Shown here one piece after another: positions 1 through 10,175 of a DNA stretch of 64,000 bases. Source of the stretch: Diadema setosum (lineage: Eukaryota; Echinodermata; Echinoidea; Diadematoida; Diadematidae); NCBI RefSeq assembly GCF_964275005.1, contig NC_092694.1, positions 28,950,632-29,014,631 of the forward strand, written 5' to 3'. The notes beneath the pieces were generated by a model, which saw only the letters and a program-made list of their open reading frames with translations, ran no database searches and was not told where the DNA came from. Position 1 is the first letter of the stretch. The number at the start of each line of letters is the position of its first letter. Both the position numbers and the translations under genes were made by a program.

Positions 1-1425
1 AATGGGGATATGATGTTCCACGGCTTATATTTCTCAGTGGCTTCATGAAAATAGATTGCTGTCTCTACGTGAAACGCTGAAAAAAGACCCCGCGCATAGA
101 TTTTGTTGTTGTTGTTGTTGTTGTAATTAGGCCTACTATATCATTTCCCTTCCCGGGTTGGTGAAGACTTTGAAATCGATTTGATCGAAAATACAGTAGC
201 ATTTGTAGTTAAAGCATCTTTAATCTATGTTTTCAATCAGATTGAACTGATCACGTTAAATGCACTAGTCCTTTATATATGTTAGATACGTACGCAAGAA
301 ATTTCTCAAAACCTGATATTCTTTAATAGCAAATGACGAGTTTTGGGGACTCCAAATGCAACAACAAAAAGGACATAGAGTAGTTTATATATTGATTATT
401 TATGATGAACATTCGACAAGTTGAAAAAAAAAATATTGTACACAATATAAGCATGTATGAGATGGACTTAAAATATAATCCTAGTTAGTTTTTGTTTCTG
501 TTCCACCACGTTCCGCATCTTAAAGAAAAATTTACTCAAATATGATTTATACAAGTAAATTCTGAAAATAGAGAATGCATTTCATATACAATTCATATGT
601 CAAGAGTGAATATTTCAGTTCAATTCATTTCCATTTTGTTTTCATTTTCGACCAGAATATAGACATTTCGCCAGCAATATATTCGATATTTAAATAAAGA
701 AGACCATAGGAAAAGAATAGCATTGAAACATTATTTGCATCGAATTCAGGAAATTCTTCGGTCGAGTTGTTGTTGTTGTTTTGCAATTGATTGACAAATT
801 GCCCTACATCGACGTAAACGAGCATCGAGTTGATTAGTGTTCAGTATAGAAGTCATAACCATGGGCATACATAATCGGGCAGCAGGATTCGAACCTACGA
901 CCTCTTGATCACTGGACAGATGTCGACCATCTCCAGTTCCCTCTCCCTCTACACTGAGATAAGCCATAGGATAGGGAAAGCTACTGCAGTCAAGCCCCTC
1001 TATAGTACTCCTGCAGCCCACTTTCTTTTTGCATGCCCGTGAATGTTAGTTGTGAAGTTTGTCTTGGCAGCGCCGTATTTGAATTCAAAATTGCGGGAAT
1101 ACCATGTATCAGACATATCTCATTATTCCGTTTCTTAACTCAGCATGTTAAAACAGTGGTGTCCACACAATCAGAGTCATTCGTCATTCAGAACTTAAGA
1201 TTTTCAACAGTTTGTCGGGGCGGCCATATATTTGAATTAAAAACGGCGGGTATTCGATGTTTGCCATACATTTCAAATTAATACGTCATTGAATTTCACA
1301 TGCCCAAAAGCACAGGTGCCAGTTCAAGATAGCGTGTTGTGTTTAACCAGGAGTATATTATGTTCTTTATCTACTGTCACATCTCTTTTATTATAGAACT
1401 GCTATGACTTCATTATTGTTTATCA
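1..1425. other. Gene-free spacer upstream of unit 1
   Basis: AT-rich. Holds a (TTG)n run at 103-123, an inverted segment at about 746-850 that recurs in two other spacers, a SINE-like stretch (870-1020), and two imperfect copies of a stretch with GAATTCAAAATTGCGGG and GAATTAAAAACGGCGGG at about 1065-1280. The last 100 bases begin the conserved unit boundary (TGTGTTTAACCAGG). Confidence 0.5.
870..1020 (-). repeat. tRNA-like SINE remnant
   Basis: On the minus strand GTCGTAGGTTCGAATCCTGC (around 882-901) contains a perfect RNA polymerase III B box. No convincing A box or cloverleaf could be folded by eye, so this is a SINE fragment rather than a tRNA gene. Confidence 0.4.
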
Positions 1426-1970
1426 ATACATCAATCAATCGCTGAATTCATTTTACGTATATCAATATATGAGGTAGCCATCATAATCATTGCACAGCTG
1501 CGTGCAGCCACCAGCTGTCTGAAGCACCTCCTCAATTCCCTCTTCCGTTTCCCTTGTTCAGCGTGTATTGATTCTCTTTTTTCTTTCTTCCCTTCAATTC
1601 TTTCCATATATTCTGTAAAGTCGCGTCATGTCGTGTTTCTCCTGTTTTGTTCCGTCTTGTCTTGAATTACACATGTGCTAAGTATTTGTGCTAAGTATTT
1701 GCAAATAAGTATTTCATTAGATTTTCTTGTCATGAGTGGTTCACAATATACAAGCTTGCTTTTTAGAGGACCTCTTCTTTTTTTCTCTCTCTCTCTCAAC
1801 TGAAGCATAATTTTGTATTTTGCCTGTATGCATTCCTATGTTTATCTGTATCATTTAACCTTTGCTAAGTCGAATGTATATGTTTAATATGATATAATTC
1901 CTGATTTATTCTGTGTAATGTTTTGTTGGAATAAGAATGAAAATAAATCAATTGAAATGAAAAAAAAAAA
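1426..1970 (+). mobile_element. LINE 3' tail insertion with target-site duplication
   Basis: The 545 bp insert is bounded by the direct repeat TGTTTATCA (1417-1425 and 1971-1979) and ends in an A-run. The empty site exists in units 1 and 2 downstream (7229 region and 14950 region). The end, AATAAATCAATTGAAATG plus A-run, is typical of 5'-truncated non-LTR elements. No reverse transcriptase sequence remains. Confidence 0.7.
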
Positions 1971-2129
1971 TGTTTATCACGCTCGTGGCGCTTTATGAGG
2001 TGAAAGAAAATGAGGTAGAAAAACAAAATAGCGAGAGACTTATAACGTCAGTGCTTTAATAAAGAAAGTCTGCCAAGTCTCCAGGTTGTCTATAAGGACG
2101 TTGAAGATTTCCTTTTTTTTTTTGTTCTC

Positions 2130-2715
2130 ATGAATATTTTTCATTTCTATCTTTATTTCCACAGAGGTCTTGTGCGCAGAGTTAAAAGCATTTGCCATTC
2201 TTATCCATCTCTTAATCGTATGAATCGATACTCAATATTTCCCGCGAGTTTCTTGGCATTGTGCCTTATTGATTTTTTGATATCCTTACTCTCACAGCGG
2301 CTGTTATATATTGGAAAAAAAATGTTTCAAATGTAATCTTTGCATAGGTATGCCAATCACGCTCCATTCAGATCTATTCAATGTCATAATGGTCTCCATT
2401 TGACCATCTACCTACCTTCTGAATTATTTGAAAACAACAACTATCTCAAACCAGCAGGCTCACGAGATATTTTTTTTTTTCTTTTTCGATTGCTGCTCGT
2501 TTTTACTTCTTCATTTCAAAATTTCGTAACACGTGGAACGAGCATCTCAAAACAGGTTTTCTTGGCTGGGGGTCCTCACATGTTTTGTCACTTTTTGAGC
2601 CATTTACCAAGCAAAATCTGATTTAAAGAAGAAGAAGAAGAGGAGGAGGAAGAAAAAGAAGAAGAAGAAGAAGAAGAAGAAGAAGAAGAAGAAGAAGAAG
2701 AATACAGTTAGGAAG
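2130..2715 (+). promoter_or_regulatory. Conserved distal upstream block, unit 1
   Basis: Shared with all other units at the same distance from the TATA box: AGTTAAAAGCATTTGCCATT near 2180, then CCATC and CGTATGAATCGATAC, and nearer the promoter ACATGTTTTGT and AAGCAAAATCTGATTTAAA. It ends in a (GAA)n tract (2626-2701). Homology is clear; a regulatory role is inferred. Confidence 0.5.
2626..2701 (+). repeat. (GAA)n tract next to promoter 1
   Basis: About 25 GAA/GGA triplets, purine-only on the + strand, ending 16 bp before the TATA box. Shorter versions lie at the same place in units 2 and 3. Confidence 0.9.
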
Positions 2716-2752
2716 GATATAAGATGCCTTAAACGACAGTTTGGTTGACAGA
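2716..2752 (+). promoter_or_regulatory. Core promoter of unit 1 (TATA box and initiator)
   Basis: TATAAG starts at 2718. An ACAG with its A at 2750 sits 32 bp downstream, where the other units have TCAG. The block between them (TTAAACGACAGTTTGGTT) is conserved in all units. A (GAA)n tract ends 16 bp before the TATA box. The start site is inferred from position and conservation. Confidence 0.7.
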
Positions 2753-2992
2753 TATAGCAGGAGTCTTTCTCAAGTATTTGCAATCGTGTTGAGATTGCAA
2801 GCTCATGGTCAAATTGACTCGATAGCACATTTTAGAGGTCTGAAGTTTTCCCTTAGCCTTGCTAAGTACAGCGTTTGGTATACCTCTGCGACTCGTTGAC
2901 TTCGTGCTGATGGAACATATCCAACAGCATCTCCAAGACTTGTTTCGCTGATTTCTCGTATCTTTATCGTTAAAACGTATACGGCTTCAGAG
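2750..2992 (+). other. Predicted non-coding exon 1 of gene 1; intron 2993-3658
   Basis: From the inferred initiator to the donor CAGAG|GTATGT at 2993. The matching acceptor is TTTTCCACAG ending at 3658, so exon 2 carries about 76 nt of leader before the ATG. The exon sequence is shared with all six other units, notably GAGGTCTG near 2835 and the 3' part with CCAACAGCATCTCC. It holds a seven-codon upstream frame at 2805-2825. No protein seems to be encoded. Confidence 0.65.
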
Positions 2993-3547
2993 GTATGTTC
3001 TTTTTAAAAAGTTTTCTTTCGATTATTTTTTTTTTTGGTGAATATGATAATTCTTTAAAGATATAATTTCTTTCATCACAAAATAAAATTATCTTCTTAC
3101 TCATTCCCTAATTTGCTACAGATCTTTCAACCTAGCAAACCGTTTAGTGACACACATATTTTTTTTTTCAATTCCATGAAATGAAGGAAAGCACACTTGA
3201 ATACACAAATACATAAAATACAGTAATTTCCATTAAAAGATATAATTTCTTTGTTCTGACAGTCCAAATACAAGTCTTCCTACAATGTTTCTACATATAC
3301 CATTGAATGTTATCTTTTTATACACTTTTTTTTTAACTAAAAGTAGTTCAACTGCAAGTAAAAATTTGCTCCAATTAGTAAAATAGATTGCAAATTCTCG
3401 TGAGGCAATACTTTCGGAAGAAAATAAGAAAACCTACACCATTGTGCCCAAACTTTCAAGCACAGCACCTATAATATGCATCAATTTGTTTTTTGAATCG
3501 CAGTTGTTGGCCTCAAAAGTATCAAACAATCTTGATCTTAATCTTCA

Positions 3548-3578
<31 letters not shown>

Positions 3579-3734
3579 TCTGCCAAGTTTGTCTCAAAAA
3601 TTTCGCATTACGTGTAGTCCTGGCACTCACAATTTTCTACCTAAATTGTTTTCCACAGCTCCCCACCTCGGAAAAAAAAAAAGAATGATAATAATCTGTA
3701 TTGTTTTTTAAAGATCGACAGGAGTAAAGAAAGC

Positions 3735-5069
3735 ATGGCTACACTGGATACGTTCGGCACTTTACTGATTCTGTTTGCAATGTCTTGGAGACCGTTTGCT
3801 CAGAACTCGACAACCGTCAACTATCTTCAAGTTGAGACAGCCACAACACCGGAAGTTAATGTTGCTGCACAGAATTCTACAACCACATCAGGGAACACAC
3901 TAGGAACCACCGTTCTACAACGGACAACGTTTGTTCAAGAGTTTCAAACTGAAATATTGTCGCTGGGGGCCGAGAATGTATGTTCATCTTGCACGCCCGG
4001 AGAGGGTCAGGTTAACGTAACACGTTACGATGACATAAGAGCACAGCGGAGCAGTGGAACCCATAGGACACCTCATACCATTGCTGATTGGGTGTGGAAA
4101 CCGATCACGTGGTCTTTGCGGCTGGGAATCCAGGCTTTCCTGTCAGTGCTTGGTATGGGTGGGAACGCACTTGTCTTGGCGGTTCTGTTGCGTCGCGGTG
4201 TGGGAAGAAGCTCCGCCGACACTCTCGTCGGGAGTCTTGCCGCAGCGGACTTTCTCACATCTGTCTTTATTTTCCCGATCCCGGTCGCTATTCACGTCCC
4301 GAAAACAACCACTGCGGAAATGTATTGCCGTTTTGTTTTCACGTCTTTCATCGCGTGGGTAAGCGTCTTGAGTTCAATCTTCCTGCTGAGTGCAACATCA
4401 CTAGAGCGATATGCCGCAGTTGTCCACCCTATCCGTTGGAACCGCTACAAGAGACGCCAATACGTGAATTTTGGCATCGTTCTCATCTGGTTTGCTGCTA
4501 CGGGCCTGACAACCGATCTCCCACTCACAACTGGCGTTAACAAGGCTTCCAGTTCCTGCCAAGTAAAGCATCTAACCTACGCGGGACAGATGGTCCTTGC
4601 ATTGGTCTATTTCGTCTTCGGCTTTGTGTTTCCCGCCTCGATAATGTTAGTAACACAGCTTTTAGCTGCTCGCGCTCTCTATAAGCAATCCAAACGTTTT
4701 ACGGGGACCAGCGAACATGGTGACCACTCTACTGCATCGTTCAGACACCTTGTGGCCATGAATCGCGTTTTGGGAATGCTCCTCATCGTAATCATTATCT
4801 ACATTGTGTGCTGGGGTCCAAACTCCACTGCCTTTTTCCTGTATAACATACGTGTCCTAGAGTCCAGCTTTCTGTATGGACCAGTTGATCGTGTGCTTGC
4901 TGTGCTGGCCCTGTTTAACTCTTGTGCCAATCCCATCGTGTATTTGATCTGGAACGCGCAATTCCGCGCAGCTCTCGTGAAATTCTTCACCTGCACCAAG
5001 ATAAGTACTTTTGCCCTGTTTGGATTTCAAGAAGAATCAACCCGAAATAGCCACACTGAAAATGTTTAA
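3735..5069 (+). CDS. Class A rhodopsin-like GPCR, array member 1 (444 aa)
   Basis: Seven-transmembrane receptor for the plasma membrane; ligand unknown. Residues 1-23 form a signal peptide ending near FAQ. Residues 24-120 are a Thr/Ser-rich ectodomain with sequons at N24, N47 and N94 and cysteines at 83 and 86. TM1 is about 126-152 (N144 of GNALV). TM2 is about 163-184 (LAAAD, D172). C198 and C275 are the usual extracellular disulfide pair. TM3 ends in ERY at 224-226. TM4 has W252, TM5 has P300, TM6 has CWGP at 359-362 and TM7 has NPIVY at 399-403. C420 could be palmitoylated. The start is the Met-Ala shared by all members, with A at -3 and G at +4. Coding is a single exon with a non-coding exon upstream. 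An AATAAA-rich stretch lies near 5347. Closest to genes 2 and 3. TM2 reads GSLAAAD where the others have GNLA. Membership of the sea urchin expanded rhodopsin-GPCR class is an inference. Confidence 0.95.
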   Translation: MATLDTFGTLLILFAMSWRPFAQNSTTVNYLQVETATTPEVNVAAQNSTTTSGNTLGTTVLQRTTFVQEFQTEILSLGAENVCSSCTPGEGQVNVTRYDDIRAQRSSGTHRTPHTIADWVWKPITWSLRLGIQAFLSVLGMGGNALVLAVLLRRGVGRSSADTLVGSLAAADFLTSVFIFPIPVAIHVPKTTTAEMYCRFVFTSFIAWVSVLSSIFLLSATSLERYAAVVHPIRWNRYKRRQYVNFGIVLIWFAATGLTTDLPLTTGVNKASSSCQVKHLTYAGQMVLALVYFVFGFVFPASIMLVTQLLAARALYKQSKRFTGTSEHGDHSTASFRHLVAMNRVLGMLLIVIIIYIVCWGPNSTAFFLYNIRVLESSFLYGPVDRVLAVLALFNSCANPIVYLIWNAQFRAALVKFFTCTKISTFALFGFQEESTRNSHTENV

Positions 5070-5574
5070 TGATTCCGTTATTAAACGCCCCTTTGCTTTG
5101 GAGAAATGTAATCTTAAAATTCTGATCTGTTATTATAGCTATTGTTTGAGTCGCACTGAGTTGTTTTCATCGGTTTCCAACAACTAAGTACCAAACTGTC
5201 CAAATTACAAAAAAAAAAAAAAAAAAAAAAAAGACATCCAGCGTCCGGCCGCAGAAGTGTGGAGCCTGCGGCTGACAGTTCCGCGGCTTGCAGATTGGAC
5301 TTATAAACCACCATCGAACACATACAACTAATCAGTAAAAAAAGAAAAATAAATAAATAGCAAATCATGGTCCTCATCGATACAGATGGACGAACAACGT
5401 CGACAACAACAATGGGGAATTGCAGTGACTCAGAATCAATCGATTTAGAGCCATATTTTAAGAACATCATTATGGATATTACACACGTGAAACATGCAAA
5501 TCAAATCGATTTTGCTATTTGACCACCTCATAAAAAAAAAAGCGACCGTGCCAGGGGAAGAGATAACCTCCAAC
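5070..5574. other. 3' flank of gene 1, duplicated in unit 2
   Basis: Nearly collinear with 12830-13315. Contains an A-run at 5210-5232, an AATAAATAAAT stretch at 5347 that could serve as the polyadenylation signal, and a GC-rich patch near 5240-5290 (CGGCCGCAG). No gene seen. Confidence 0.5.
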
Positions 5575-6045
5575 ACGAGCGAGATTTTTGCATTTTCAAA
5601 CTTGAAATTCAGAGATCTGGTGCACCATTTTGAAAAGTCAGGAAAAACAATCGTTATATTCAAAATAGTGTCGGGGGAGTGTGAGAAGAGAATACTTCCT
5701 CCAATACGAGATAAATTTTTGCATATTAAATCTTGAAATTCAGAGATAAAGTGCACTCCTTTTTTTAAAATATTCATTTTCTACTGTTTCTACTTTTGTT
5801 TCACACGTGGGAGATTTTGGCATTTTCAAACTTGAAATTCATGGATTACTTTTTAAGTGAAATATTCCATTTTTGCTTCTATCTGAAAAGTAAGAAAAAT
5901 ATATTTAGGGAAATAATCATACAAGGAAGCGTGTGGAAGGTGATACCACCTCGCACAAGAGGGAGATTTTGTATTTTTGCAGATCTGAAAATGTCATGTA
6001 TGGTGCACATTATTTGTAAAATATTAAATTCCCTTTGTTTTCATT
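5575..6045 (+). repeat. Diverged direct repeats, four copies
   Basis: The motif CACGAG-GAGATTTTTGCATTTTCAAA followed by CTTGAAATTCAGAGAT and GTGCAC starts near 5575, 5705, 5803 and 5955. Copies are about 100-150 bp apart. Unit 2 has the same set, and one isolated copy lies at 24446. Confidence 0.6.
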
Positions 6046-6329
6046 AAAAGTATGAGTAGAATATTAAAATACTAGTAGTCAAGGCAATTTGCTCTCGTTT
6101 GGGAGGGTATACTTATCCTCCCTTCAACACGAGGACGCTTTTTTTTTTCATTTTTACGATTGTCATTCAACGGCCTCGTGCACCTTTAGTGTTTTATTGA
6201 GAAAATTGTCAATCCTCAAAGCTCAAATCCTCAATCCTCAATGATTATTCATAGTCTTTGTATCCCCCCCCCCCAAAGTCTATGGAAAGAAGCCGACCGA
6301 GAAAGATTAGCACAAAAATGGACATGACT

Positions 6330-6870
6330 GCACAGATTTAACACCAGTTATGTGTCAATAGAGGACCACACCGACAGGTGTAGAAAGGAAGCTGTGACGG
6401 TGTTGAAAAAAAAAAATAGTGTTTACCCGGCACTTCGTGGTGTTAATTTGACATACAATTGTAGCTGGTGGTATTTTGTCACTGCGCTGGTGTTAATTCA
6501 ACAATGACACCACATAGTGTTGATTTGATATTACTGGTGTTTATGTCAACGATATAACATTAGCCCAGTGTCAATAGGGAAACACACCAACTGTTGTTAC
6601 TGCGGTGTAAATGTGTTCACAGCTTCTTCTTTTCAAAAAAAAAAAATAAATAAGTACTTTATTGGAAAGTTCTTGTTTGTCCTTGTTAAAGTTAGGAAAT
6701 TAGCAAGAAGAACAGTGACTAATTACCTATCTACACACACACACACACAAAAAGTTTTATATTTTGAAGTGACATCCGGAGGTGTTGATTTAACACAACA
6801 AAATGGGCACAGGAAATTTAACACCAGCTCGGTGTTTCATATTCAATACTCGACTTTTTGCAGTGTACAA
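6330..6870. mobile_element. Non-autonomous element built of iterated GGTGTTAA motifs
   Basis: Bounded by CTGCACAGATTTAACACC on the left and TTTTTGCAGTGTACA on the right, roughly inverted. The interior repeats GTGTTAAT and its complement every 20-60 bp (GGTGTTAATTTGACA, GTGTTGATTTGATA, GGTGTAAATG). No coding capacity. Confidence 0.5.
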
Positions 6871-7119
6871 TAAGCCGTATTCTTTGCTCTTCGACTGTGA
6901 TCGTCCCTTTATTTGAACCTCCATCAGTTTACCAATAACAGTGAATTATTGAAGAAATAAATAAAATGCACTCATTGCCTATGATTTCTATTATAAATTT
7001 CATTACACAGTTTGTTGGCCACATCTATAGTCACGAAAAAAAAAACCAATAAGTAAACTGGTTCCATTTGCCTGTATTTGTGTTATGACAAAAGGTCTGA
7101 ATTTAGGCCTAGATTTTAA

Positions 7120-7325
7120 GGGTCTTGTGTTTAACCAGGATCGTATTGTGTTCTTTCTCTGCTGTTATGTCTCTTTGAAAATGATGAAATGATTATTATG
7201 AGATTTATATAGAATTGTTTTCATTACCTTATTGTTTATCATGCTCTTGGAACTTCATGATGTGAAAGAAAATGAAGTAAAAAATAGCGACTTACAGTGT
7301 CAGTGTTTTAATAAAGAAAATGTCA
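7120..7325 (+). repeat. Unit boundary block, upstream of unit 2
   Basis: GTCTTGTGTTTAACCAGGAT then TTATTGTTTATCATGCTCTT and GTGAAAGAAAATGAAGTA, ending GTTTTAATAAAGAAAATGTC. The same block lies at 1330-2090 (split by a LINE tail), 14838-15045 and 27425-27600. Confidence 0.55.
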
Positions 7326-7380
7326 TTCTGCAAACAAGTTCAACAATAATATCCTCGCACCCATCATTCATGGGGCATAG

Positions 7381-7967
7381 ACCCCGTTTACAGTGCGGGG
7401 CCGGGCTCGGCCGCGGCTCGGCCGCGGCCGAGCCCGGCCTCAATTGCGCGGCCGAGCCTCGCAATTTTGTCCGTTTACACTGCTGGGCTCGGCCGCGCTT
7501 TTAATTCAAACCTTTCAATATTTTGTCGTAGTGGCGCTCTGCTTGTAAACAAACGCAATTTGGTATAGCCTGGTTTTCAGACCCTTTGCCAACTGGATTC
7601 CGTGGCGACGAAGTCGCCGTTCGGGCAGAGGCCTTTGCCGAAGGAAAAATCCTTTGCAGGACAAAACCACCCTAAACTATACTAGTTTTCCACGTTGAGG
7701 GGGTTAATATCGTGAATAGCGAAACAGTACGGCCAGAGGGTCTGGAAGCCAGACTAAAATTGGCCGCGCATTTGGCCCAGTTTGCGTTTACACCAAGAAG
7801 AGGCCGGGCTCGGCCGCGGCTCGGCCGCGGCCGAGACCACCTCCAGAGCGAGGCCAAATGCGAGGCCAATTTTGGCCTCGCATTTGGCCTTTTGCGCGTT
7901 TACACTGAAGCGGGGCTGGGCTCGGCCGCGGCTCGGCCGCGGCCGAGCCTCGCACTGTAAACGGGGT
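7381..7967 (+). mobile_element. GC-rich non-autonomous inverted-repeat element, copy A
   Basis: 587 bp, starting ACCCCGTTTACAGTGCGGGG and ending with the complement CGCACTGTAAACGGGGT. Flanked by the 5 bp direct repeat CATAG (7376-7380, 7968-7972). The interior repeats GTTTACAC plus CTCGGCCGCG several times around a unique 280 bp core. It is far more GC-rich than the surrounding DNA and is absent from unit 2. No transposase. Confidence 0.75.
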
Positions 7968-7985
7968 CATAGAGCTTTCACTAAG

Positions 7986-8554
7986 ACCCCGTTTACAGTG
8001 CGAGGCTCGGTCGCGGCTCGGCCGCGGCCGTGCCAAGCCCCGCTTCAGTGTAAACGCGCAAAAGGCCAAATGCGAGGCCAAAATTGGCCTCGCATTTGGC
8101 CTCGCTCTGGAGGTGGTCTCGGCCGCGGCTCGGCCGCGGCCGAGCCCGGCCTTTTCTTGGTGTAAACGCAAACTGGGCCAAATGCGCGGCCAATTGCGCG
8201 GCCAATTTTAGTCTGCCTTTCAAACCCTCTGCATGTTTCTTTCGCTATTCAGGATATTAACCCCCTCAACGTCGAAAACTAGTATAGTTTAAGGTGGTTT
8301 TGTCCTGCAAAGGATTCTTTCCTTCGGCAAAGGCCTTTGCCCGAACGGCGACTTCGTCGTCACGGAATTCATTTGGCAAAGGGTCTGAAAACCAGACAGT
8401 ACCAAATTGCATTTTTTACAAGCAGAGCGCCACTACGACAAAATATTGAAAGGTTTGAATCAAAAGCGCGGCCGAGCCTAGCAGTGTAAACGGACAAAAT
8501 TGCGAGGCTCGGCCGCGCAATTGAGGCCGGTCTCGGCCGCACTGTAAACGGGGT
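7986..8554 (-). mobile_element. GC-rich non-autonomous inverted-repeat element, copy B (inverted)
   Basis: 569 bp, same termini as copy A but with its unique core in opposite orientation (for example the shared TGGCGCTCTGCTTGT runs backwards). The flanks CTAAG (7981-7985) and CCCAG (8555-8559) look like a decayed 5 bp duplication, because unit 2 has CCCAG at the empty site. Confidence 0.72.
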
Positions 8555-8847
8555 CCCAGTCTGGATCTGGTCTCTGGAACTCATTGCCTTTGCAACTTGA
8601 GCTGAGAATAAAGACCTCATTTCCTCTGTTTCAGAAAGAACTCAAAACTTTTTTGTTTCAGTAATTATGTATTTTCTTTCAATTGTAGTCTTTTCCTATT
8701 ATGAAGCATTGTGAGAGGAGGTTTTATATACCTTTCTGCGTCATGTGCTGCCAGGAGTGCCACTGTGTGACAGACATGGCGCATTACATGACTTCATGGT
8801 TATCATTATCATAATCGTCCATGTTGTCCTTTAGGACGTTGAGGATT

Positions 8848-8904
<57 letters not shown>
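8848..8904 (+). repeat. (TTG)n microsatellite
   Basis: About 19 perfect TTG triplets. The unit 2 counterpart (15757-15812) is a mixed GTT/CTT array. Confidence 0.95.
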
Positions 8905-8907
<3 letters not shown>

Positions 8908-9219
8908 TCAAGAAGAGCTGAACATAATTATGAAATACTTGAAGAGCACGATTGTAATACTCGTATGGGTTACTTACGGTATGGTAAAAGCTTATCATAC
9001 TCGGGGATTGCTCCATGCATTACGTGATCAATTTAGCCCCCCTTCCGCCTTTCTATTTTCCTTCTTTTATTTTCTTTCTCTTTCTATCCTAACCTGCCTC
9101 CTCGGATTTAACGAGAAACTAACCACCAGCTGACAATTTTCTTCTTTTACGTCTTTAGCTGGTTCCGATCTTGAAAATTTGTCAATTCTTCTGTTCATTT
9201 TCCACCTCCAAGAAAAACC

Positions 9220-9275
9220 CAACACACATACATGTACACACGCGCTCACGCGCGCACATGCAGTACACCGCAGTA
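9220..9275 (+). repeat. CA/CG-rich microsatellite, unit 2
   Basis: ACACACATACATG and CGCGCTCACGCGCGCAC, preceded by AAGAAAAACCC. The same type of run lies at 16121-16175, 27935-27980, 37366-37397, 48153-48198 and 58543-58565, each 0.8-1.1 kb before a receptor promoter. Confidence 0.7.
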
Positions 9276-9279
9276 CACA

Positions 9280-10140
9280 CATGACCGCCATGACCATCTT
9301 GGAAATCCCCTTGTAAAAGTAATATAAAGACAATAAATACACTATGTATCATACTAACAACTTACTAACATATTGGAACATTTTCATCTCTGCATCATAG
9401 CAAAGAAAAGAGCAACATTAGGGCTGATTTGTAGCTCTTATTGATCGTGTTGGTATTTTTTGTTTTTGTGGGTGTATGTGTGTGTTTGTGTGTGTGTGTG
9501 TGTGGATTTTACTACCCCTCATGTTGCTGTTTTAGTCGATATCTTTAATATTAGACTTGATTATGGATATCTTACTCAGTTATTTCTATCTTTATTTCCA
9601 TAGAGTTCTTGTGCCCCCGAGTTAAAAGCATTCGCCATTCTAATCCATCTTCTAAGCGTATGAATTGATACTTATTATTTCCCACAATTTTCAGTGCATC
9701 GTCTCTTATTGATTTTATTGATTTCCTCACTCTTACAGCAGTTGTCATATCTTGAAAAGAATGTTTCAAATGTAATCCCTGCATCGGTATATCAATCATG
9801 CTTCATTAAGATCTATTCAATGTCTTAATGGTCTCCATTCGACCATCTGCCTAACTTATCTGTGAAAACAACATTTCGAAGCAGAATGCTCACGAGAGTT
9901 TTTCCTTTTTCTTTTCCTTTTTCGATTGCTGCTAGTCTTTACTTCCTCATTTCAAAATTTCGTAAAGCGTAGAAAGAGCATCTCAGCAGAAGTTTTCTCG
10001 GCTTGGAGTCCTCACATGTTTTGAAACTTTTTTGAACCATTTAACAAGCACAATCTGATTTAAAGGAAGAAGAAGAAGATGGTGAAGAAGAAGAAGAAGA
10101 AGAAGAAGAAGATGATGATGATGAATACTGTGAGAACGGA
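9280..10140 (+). promoter_or_regulatory. Conserved distal upstream block, unit 2
   Basis: Contains AGTTAAAAGCATTCGCCATT near 9620, a (TG)n run at 9478-9504 and the GAA/GAT tract at 10064-10125. The 5' part (TTAGGGCTGATTTG near 9420) is shared with units 3-7. Confidence 0.5.
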
Positions 10141-10175
10141 TATAAGATGCGTTAAACGGCAGTTTGGTTTTCACT
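10139..10175 (+). promoter_or_regulatory. Core promoter of unit 2 (TATA box and initiator)
   Basis: TATAAG at 10141-10146 and TTTTCA with its A at 10173, 32 bp downstream. Same intervening block as unit 1 (TTAAACGGCAGTTTGG). A GAA/GAT-rich tract lies directly upstream. Confidence 0.72.

Larger units (their letters stand above)
7345..8660 (+). mobile_element. LINE reverse transcriptase C-terminal fragment, split by two elements
   Basis: Sequence before 7380 and after 8555 matches the unit 2 copy, where it encodes LWNSLPLQLL and LFQKELKTF, the usual ending of CR1/L2/RTE-type ORF2 proteins. In unit 1 the fragment is interrupted by the palindromic pair 7381-8554. Confidence 0.6.

Noticed and set aside
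1033-1281. 82-codon frame with two similar halves
   Set aside because: The similarity comes from a duplicated non-coding motif (GAATT-AAAA-GGCGGG); no signal peptide or domain features.
4054-4540. Long alternative-frame and antisense open frames within receptor genes
   Set aside because: The same frames recur in every paralog at the same place and follow the receptor coding constraint.
7782-8223. Overlapping Arg/Gly/Ala-rich open frames on both strands
   Set aside because: They are mirror images produced by the GC-rich inverted pair (CGGCCGCGG repeats) and have no domain-like composition.
8821-9027. Poly-leucine and poly-threonine frames
   Set aside because: Simple translation of the (TTG)n microsatellite.
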